Below, one piece after another: positions 6,271-6,478 of a DNA stretch of 6,478 bases. Positions within the stretch are counted from its first letter, which is position 1. Each line of letters begins with the position of its first letter. The stretch comes from Gemmatimonadaceae bacterium (GTDB lineage: Bacteria; Gemmatimonadota; Gemmatimonadetes; Gemmatimonadales; Gemmatimonadaceae): assembly GCA_013820975.1 (NCBI GenBank), contig JACDHQ010000126.1, positions 1 through 6,478 on the forward strand, given 5' to 3'. Both the position numbers and the translations under genes were made by a program. Under the pieces are notes generated by a model. It saw only the letters and a program-made list of their open reading frames with translations. It had not been told where the DNA came from and made no database searches.

Positions 6271-6371
6271 CGGAGCAAAACCCCGCTGACTCTGACCCCA
6301 GGTTCCCGGAGCAGAACCCCGCTGACTCTGACCCCAGCTTCGACTGACCCCAGTTTCGACCCCAGTTTCGA
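6271..6371. repeat. 36-bp-period direct repeat with nested GACCCCAGTTTCGA units
   Basis: Two 35-base copies, 6271-6305 and 6307-6341, match at 33 positions (differences at 6278/6314 and 6302/6338). They share the core CCCCGCTGACTCTGACCCCA. The end of the second copy grades into shorter repeats: CTGACCCCAGCTTCGA at 6328-6343, CTGACCCCAGTTTCGA at 6344-6359 and CCCCAGTTTCGA at 6360-6371. The rest of 6241-6419 holds no gene that I can recognise. TGGGGTCAGAGTC-type words like this one are, as far as I recall, found beside REP-associated transposase genes in other genomes; no transposase is present here. Confidence 0.85.
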
Positions 6372-6407
6372 AGCGGACGCGGCGGCAGGAGTGGCGATCC
6401 GGCCCGC

Positions 6408-6413
6408 TATCTT
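6408..6413 (+). promoter_or_regulatory. Possible -10 element for a leaderless adenosyltransferase mRNA
   Basis: TATCTT at 6408-6413 fits the TANNNT -10 pattern and ends six bases before the ATG at 6420. Transcription starting about seven bases downstream would begin at the A of the start codon, giving a leaderless mRNA. The lack of a Shine-Dalgarno at normal spacing agrees with this: the only AGGAG is about 30 bases upstream of the ATG. No -35 element is apparent, so this is tentative. Confidence 0.3.
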
Positions 6414-6419
6414 TCCGCC

Positions 6420-6478
6420 ATGAAGATCTACACCAAGACCGGTGACAAGGGCGACACCGGGCTGTTCGGAGGCGGGCG
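6420..6478 (+). CDS. Cob(I)alamin adenosyltransferase, PduO type (5' end only)
   Basis: Only 19 codons are present before the window ends. They read MKIYTKTGDKGDTGLFGGG, which is the highly conserved N-terminus of PduO-type ATP:cob(I)alamin adenosyltransferases (EC 2.5.1.17). In this family the TKTGDKG.T.LFGG segment forms part of the ATP-binding site, where the adenosyl group is transferred to cobalt(I) to make coenzyme B12. The match to the family start is strong despite the short length, and it fixes the ATG at 6420. The gene follows the kinase by 179 bases that contain direct repeats, so it probably has its own promoter. The remainder of the protein cannot be assessed. Confidence 0.88.
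   Translation, partial: MKIYTKTGDKGDTGLFGGG

Noticed and set aside
6241..6419. Insertion sequence remnant
   Set aside because: Direct repeats are present, but there are no terminal inverted repeats, target duplication or transposase coding fragments, so only the repeats themselves are reported.

Overview
The window is GC-rich, gene-dense bacterial chromosome. It carries six protein-coding genes that are complete within the window and the first 19 codons of a seventh. High GC, long spurious antisense frames, few Shine-Dalgarno sequences, a HRDVSPGN-type Ser/Thr kinase and short intergenic repeats suggest an environmental bacterium, perhaps Gemmatimonadota. That assignment is inferred from gene style and has not been tested by any search.

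Layout. Bases 126-2626 (+) hold a lipoprotein peptide-binding protein of the SBP_bac_5 family and, overlapping it by one base, a DppB/OppB-type permease. No second permease or ATPase follows. The intergenic space 2627-2790 has a strong 13-bp hairpin and degenerate CGCGGAT repeats, where this pair meets a convergent minus-strand group. Reading the minus strand from right to left, that group is a ferredoxin-NADP reductase of the thioredoxin-reductase-like type (5142-4120), a small MazG-like nucleotide pyrophosphohydrolase (3928-3605) and a seven-helix Bax inhibitor-1/YccA membrane protein (3534-2791). Between the reductase and the MazG-like gene lie a 52-bp tandem duplication with alternative hairpins and a GATAGCY heptamer array that runs into the reductase stop codon.

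Divergent from the reductase, and apparently overlapping its first codons, is a compact cytosolic Ser/Thr protein kinase (about 5134-6240, +). It is followed by 179 non-coding bases with a 36-bp-period repeat and nested GACCCCAGTTTCGA units. Last comes the start of a PduO-type cob(I)alamin adenosyltransferase (6420 to the window end).

How the genes relate. Only the binding protein and permease form an obvious functional unit (peptide or related solute import). The reductase, the MazG-like enzyme and the BI-1 protein share a strand and could be co-transcribed, but they have no evident common pathway. I did not find a clearly new multi-gene system. The points most worth a second look are the head-to-head overlap of reductase and kinase, the exchanged lysine in the kinase active site, the incomplete transporter set and the three different intergenic repeat families.
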